DNA of 7,480 bases from a bacterium (Candidatus Gribaldobacteria) CG10_big_fil_rev_8_21_14_0_10_37_21. GTDB taxonomy: Bacteria > Patescibacteriota > Minisyncoccia > Minisyncoccales > CG1-02-41-26. How positions within the stretch are numbered: position 1 is the stretch's first letter; the number at the start of each line of letters is the position of its first letter. Location: assembly GCA_002773495.1 (NCBI GenBank), contig PFAX01000010.1:1-7480 (forward strand), given 5' to 3'. The notes below the pieces were generated by a model. That model did not search any database and had not been told where the DNA came from. It saw only the letters and a list, made by a program, of their open reading frames with translations. This document shows, in pieces, positions 5,209 to 7,480 of the stretch. Position numbers and translations under genes: made by a program.

Positions 5209-5517
5209 TTAACTTAAATTTATTTTATCTGTGCCTAAAGCTCTTTCTAAGGTCTCTTTTAAAAAATTGGTTTTTTCAGTAGCAAAAGCGCTTGGCACAA
5301 CTAAAACAGCGGGCAGGGCTTGTTGAAATAAAAAGTCAAATTGGCTTTTAAACTTTTCAAAGGTCTGTTGCATTAAAAAAATAATCCCAACCTCTTTTTC
5401 TTTAATCTTACTTGCCATTGCTTCAATATCTTTTTCTTCTTTAACAAAAAAACTTTCAACCCCTAAGGCCTTAAATCCTAAGATAGATTTTTCTTCACCT
5501 ACAATGGCTATTGTCAT
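5209..5517 (-). CDS. ntpG: V-type ATPase subunit F (central shaft)
   Basis: Subunit F (ntpG in Enterococcus naming) binds subunit D and forms the rotating shaft with it. The 102-residue length is typical. The N-terminus MTIAIVGEEKSILGFKALGVE is the family's Rossmann-like first strand and helix, KEVGIIFLMQQ (about 45-55) is the next core strand, and PAVLVVPS (about 79-86) is the conserved strand before the C-terminal helix. The C-terminal ERALGTD resembles the RA(V/L)G ending of the family. It starts 3 bp after the stop of C, so it is probably translated by the same ribosomes, and no Shine-Dalgarno is visible. Confidence 0.93.
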   Translation of the reverse strand: MTIAIVGEEKSILGFKALGVESFFVKEEKDIEAMASKIKEKEVGIIFLMQQTFEKFKSQFDFLFQQALPAVLVVPSAFATEKTNFLKETLERALGTDKINLS

Positions 5518-5520
5518 ATT

Positions 5521-6504
5521 TTAAATTGGCAATAATAACGGTTCGATTTCTGAGACAGGAAGACCGACTCTTTTGGAAAATAAAATCAATTTAATATTGT
5601 TTAGGGCATTTAACTTTCTTTCAAAAAAACTTAAAACCTTAGCTACCCCGAAGCCAGTTTCGCGTTCTTCTTCTTTAGCCATATTACTTAAAAACCTATT
5701 TAGACCAACTTCAAGCAAGGTTTCAGAATGGTCTTTTTCAAAATCTTCTAAAATTAAAGAAATACCATAGGCCTCTAAAAACCTTTGTAAAGACGGCTTT
5801 ACTTCTCCTTCTTTAAGGTTAGCTATTTTTAACATATCTTCGTGGTCAAAATTACCCCCATAAATAAACTCAATCTTATTTCTTTCTTTTAAAACGGCTT
5901 TCAGGTTAGCGATGTCAATCTCAACCCTGACATAACGAGCTAAAAGGGGGTATTTATCGGCATATTTAAGCTTGCTTTCTAAAAATACTTTATCTACTGC
6001 CGCCTCTATCGAACTTGAACTTTTATTTCCTTCTAAAGATAGAAGTTCAAGGGCACGGCTGATCATTTCAAAAACAAGGGGTTCTTGAAAATAGTCAGTG
6101 TTTTTTTTCTTTAAAAGGCAAACAACTAAATCTTCCAAAGCAGAAAAAGACAGGTTGGCTGTTTTGAAAATAATTTGGTCTTTGGGCGTTTCAAGGTTTT
6201 TAGGTAAAAATTGTTCTTTCAAAATCTGCTTTAAATGTAAAACATCAAATTTTAAAAAAAGCAACTTACCCAGCAAGGGCTCTTCGGTTAAAACAACGTT
6301 CAATTTTGTTTTTAAGGCATTAAGGTCTGCTTGGGATATTTTTTCTAAGTCGGTTTCTATTTGAAGAAAGGGGGCTAAATCAGTATCAAATAAAACAGCC
6401 AGAGCTGATTTTTCATCAGGCGCTTTTAACATCCTTTCTTGATCATTCTTAGATAAGGCCTGTTTTTCCCAGATATTAATAACACTAGTGGCAAATTCAA
6501 GCAT
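5521..6504 (-). CDS. ntpC: V-type ATPase subunit C (rotor socket; eukaryotic d-like)
   Basis: Subunit C is the funnel-shaped socket that sits on the K ring and receives the D-F shaft. The product is 327 residues, the usual size, and mostly helical with many charged residues. Sequence conservation is weak in this family, and the call rests on size, helical composition, family-like segments such as YVRVEIDIANLKAVLKER (about 189-206), and the position between E and F, which is the standard operon order. The ATG at 6504 overlaps the end of E by 8 bp (ATGCTTGA), a sign of translational coupling. There is no Shine-Dalgarno. Confidence 0.9.
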   Translation of the reverse strand: MLEFATSVINIWEKQALSKNDQERMLKAPDEKSALAVLFDTDLAPFLQIETDLEKISQADLNALKTKLNVVLTEEPLLGKLLFLKFDVLHLKQILKEQFLPKNLETPKDQIIFKTANLSFSALEDLVVCLLKKKNTDYFQEPLVFEMISRALELLSLEGNKSSSSIEAAVDKVFLESKLKYADKYPLLARYVRVEIDIANLKAVLKERNKIEFIYGGNFDHEDMLKIANLKEGEVKPSLQRFLEAYGISLILEDFEKDHSETLLEVGLNRFLSNMAKEEERETGFGVAKVLSFFERKLNALNNIKLILFSKRVGLPVSEIEPLLLPI

Positions 6505-7042
6505 AAATTATTTTAGCTAAGGCGGGCTCTATTTTTTCTTTTAACTCAGCTGTAATACTAGAAAAACGCAAATCAATTTCAGCTATTTCACCTTGAAAAA
6601 CAAAACCCTCTTCTTTTAAACTATCCTCTATCTTAATCTTTTCGCTTTTTATCACTTTCTTTAGAAGAGGGGCTGTTTTTTTACCAGCTATGATGCTACC
6701 CTCTTTGCCAAGCAAGGGCTGGATCAATCTTTTTAAAAGATTTTCCATTTCTTCTTCAGGTAAAATAATGAGTTTTTCTTGGGCTTTTTGGTAGGCCTCT
6801 TTTAAGCCCTCTGCTTTTTTGGCTCCTATCCCAAGATTATATTTAAAAGAAAGCTGTTGAGTTAAGGCAAATAACTCTTTTTGCAAGGACTTTTCTAAGG
6901 CATCTTTTTCTTTGGCCTCTTTTTTTGTGGACTTTTCTTTAAAATCCTCCTTTAAACTTAAAAGCCCCTTCTCTTCTTCTTCTAAGATAAGGCCTATTGT
7001 TTGGTTTGCTTTTTCTTCAAGCGTTTTCAAAATATTGTTCAT
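6497..7042 (-). CDS. ntpE: V-type ATPase subunit E (outer stalk)
   Basis: Subunit E pairs with a G/H-type helix to form the outer stalk that holds the head still against the rotor. The 181-residue product has a long, highly charged N-terminal helix (about 1-75, rich in E and K, coiled-coil-like), followed by a mixed alpha/beta C-terminal domain. The ending GFVFQGEIAEIDLRFSS then IEPALAKIIYA matches the family's C-terminal pattern (GG-x-EIDxxF ... LxPxIAKILF). Its TGA stop overlaps the C start; it is the only TGA stop in the window. It begins 31 bp after K, with an 8-bp tandem repeat in between. The G/H partner is not in the window and may lie upstream. Confidence 0.92.
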   Translation of the reverse strand: MNNILKTLEEKANQTIGLILEEEEKGLLSLKEDFKEKSTKKEAKEKDALEKSLQKELFALTQQLSFKYNLGIGAKKAEGLKEAYQKAQEKLIILPEEEMENLLKRLIQPLLGKEGSIIAGKKTAPLLKKVIKSEKIKIEDSLKEEGFVFQGEIAEIDLRFSSITAELKEKIEPALAKIIYA

Positions 7043-7049
7043 AGTTTTT

Positions 7050-7070
7050 CACTTCATCACTTGTCCACTT
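7050..7070. repeat. three CACTT units at 8-bp spacing between K and E
   Basis: CACTT occurs at 7050-7054, 7058-7062 and 7066-7070, exactly 8 bp apart, each followed by a variable triplet. These units occupy most of the 31-bp K-E gap. On the message they read AAGTGNNN three times, just upstream of the E start, and no Shine-Dalgarno is evident. Confidence 0.6.
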
Positions 7071-7084
7071 AAATTAGCTTAAGT
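7067..7084 (-). other. 6-bp hairpin around the ATPase K stop codon
   Basis: ACTTAA (7067-7072) and TTAAGT (7079-7084) are perfect inverted repeats. The 6-base loop contains the TAA stop of K (7074-7076). The stem is short and AT-rich, so it could be chance; it is listed because B, A and groES show the same placement. Confidence 0.35.
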
Positions 7085-7480
7085 TGATGCCTTGAATTAA
7101 AAGAATAGTCGCTAACAAGCCCAACACTGCGTAGGTCTCAACCATAGCTGCCATAATCACACCCTTACCGGCTTCACCCGGTTGCTTAGCTACTATATTC
7201 ATACCTGAAACAGAAACCCTGCCTTGAAAAATCGCTGAGACCAAACCATTAATGGCGACTGGCAAGCAAGCTAAACAAATAGCCAAGCCAGTTTGCCAAG
7301 CTATATTAGGTACTGCACCACCTAAAAGCCCTAACTTAATAATTACCCAAAAACAACCAATAAACCCATAAATGCCTTGGGTTGAAGGCAGGGCCTGTAA
7401 AAGAAGAGCCTTACCGAATTTCTCTGGTTCTTCTGAAACAATACCAGTGGCTGCTTGGCCTGATTTGCCAACGCCAATTG
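7074..7480 (-). CDS. ntpK: V-type ATPase subunit K (proteolipid rotor), 5' end missing
   Basis: This is the ion-carrying ring subunit of the membrane rotor. The frame is open to the right edge (last full codon at 7476-7478), so the first part, including the start codon and most of helix 1, is outside the window; 134 residues are visible. It is the duplicated, four-helix form: the first hairpin has IGVGKSGQAATG then QALPSTQGIYGF, the second FQGRVSVSG then MAAMVETYAVLG. The essential glutamate (E114 of the visible part) is in the last helix; the first hairpin has Q at the matching place. L30, T33, Q34, Q85 and E114 correspond to Enterococcus hirae NtpK L61, T64, Q65, Q110 and E139, the Na+ ligands. 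A TTG at 7286 could be mistaken for a start but lies inside the conserved sequence. Confidence 0.97.
   Translation of the reverse strand, partial: IGVGKSGQAATGIVSEEPEKFGKALLLQALPSTQGIYGFIGCFWVIIKLGLLGGAVPNIAWQTGLAICLACLPVAINGLVSAIFQGRVSVSGMNIVAKQPGEAGKGVIMAAMVETYAVLGLLATILLIQGINLS

Noticed and set aside
6497..6504. Alternative genetic code (UGA as glycine, as in Gracilibacteria)
   Set aside because: No frame has an internal TGA, and the only terminal TGA gives subunit E its expected C-terminus.
7074..7286. Short 70-residue protein starting at TTG 7286
   Set aside because: The same frame continues upstream to the window edge with conserved proteolipid sequence, so the gene is a truncated K subunit, not a short protein.
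1113..7480. F-type ATP synthase
   Set aside because: The A subunit has the extra domain and B the degenerate P-loop; D, C, E, F and the duplicated K are V/A-type, and no F-type alpha, gamma or delta genes are present.

Overview
This AT-rich window is dominated by the downstream part of a V/A-type (vacuolar/archaeal-type) ATPase operon on the minus strand. Reading in the direction of transcription (from high to low coordinates) the order is K (proteolipid, cut by the window's right edge), E, C, F, A, B and D, then one small unrecognised gene. After a gene-free stretch of about 500 bp comes groES, also on the minus strand. Every ATPase subunit present looks intact: A has its Walker A loop, B has the degenerate loop and arginine finger, and K has the membrane glutamate plus the residues that bind Na+ in the Enterococcus hirae rotor. 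The upstream subunits (I/a and the G/H stalk partner) are not visible and would lie beyond position 7480.

Organism. A bacterial GroES beside a V-type ATPase, AT-rich DNA, mostly absent Shine-Dalgarno sequences, and spacers filled with simple 'TTTAGGATTTAG'-like repeats suggest an uncultivated bacterium of the Patescibacteria/CPR kind. This is an inference from style, not from a phylogenetic marker. The reading frames contain no internal TGA, so the standard bacterial code fits.

Layout. 1-96: right-hand arm of a repeat element and a hairpin at the groES stop. 97-387: groES. 388-891: no intact gene; it holds an inverted-repeat element, a GC-rich palindrome between 14-bp direct repeats, a good minus-strand promoter for groES, a GC-rich stem, and a decayed or noncanonical small plus-strand ORF behind a strong ribosome binding site. 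892-1092: small gene with a strong ribosome binding site. 1113-1724: subunit D. 1725-1985: a second inverted-repeat element of the same family. 1986-3365: B. 3366-3437: 9-bp tandem repeat. 3438-5162: A. 5163-5208: 7-bp tandem repeat. 5209-7042: F, C and E, tightly packed. 7043-7073: 8-bp tandem repeat. 7074-7480: K.

How the genes work together. A3B3 is the catalytic head, D and F the central shaft, C the socket joining the shaft to the K ring, and E part of the outer stalk. K carries the ions; its residues predict Na+ coupling, so the machine either pumps Na+ with ATP or makes ATP from a sodium gradient. I found no clearly new multi-gene system here. The unusual part is the non-coding DNA: each gap in the operon is filled with a different short repeat, two spacers carry the same inverted-repeat architecture with different cores, and several stop codons sit inside palindromes or hairpins.
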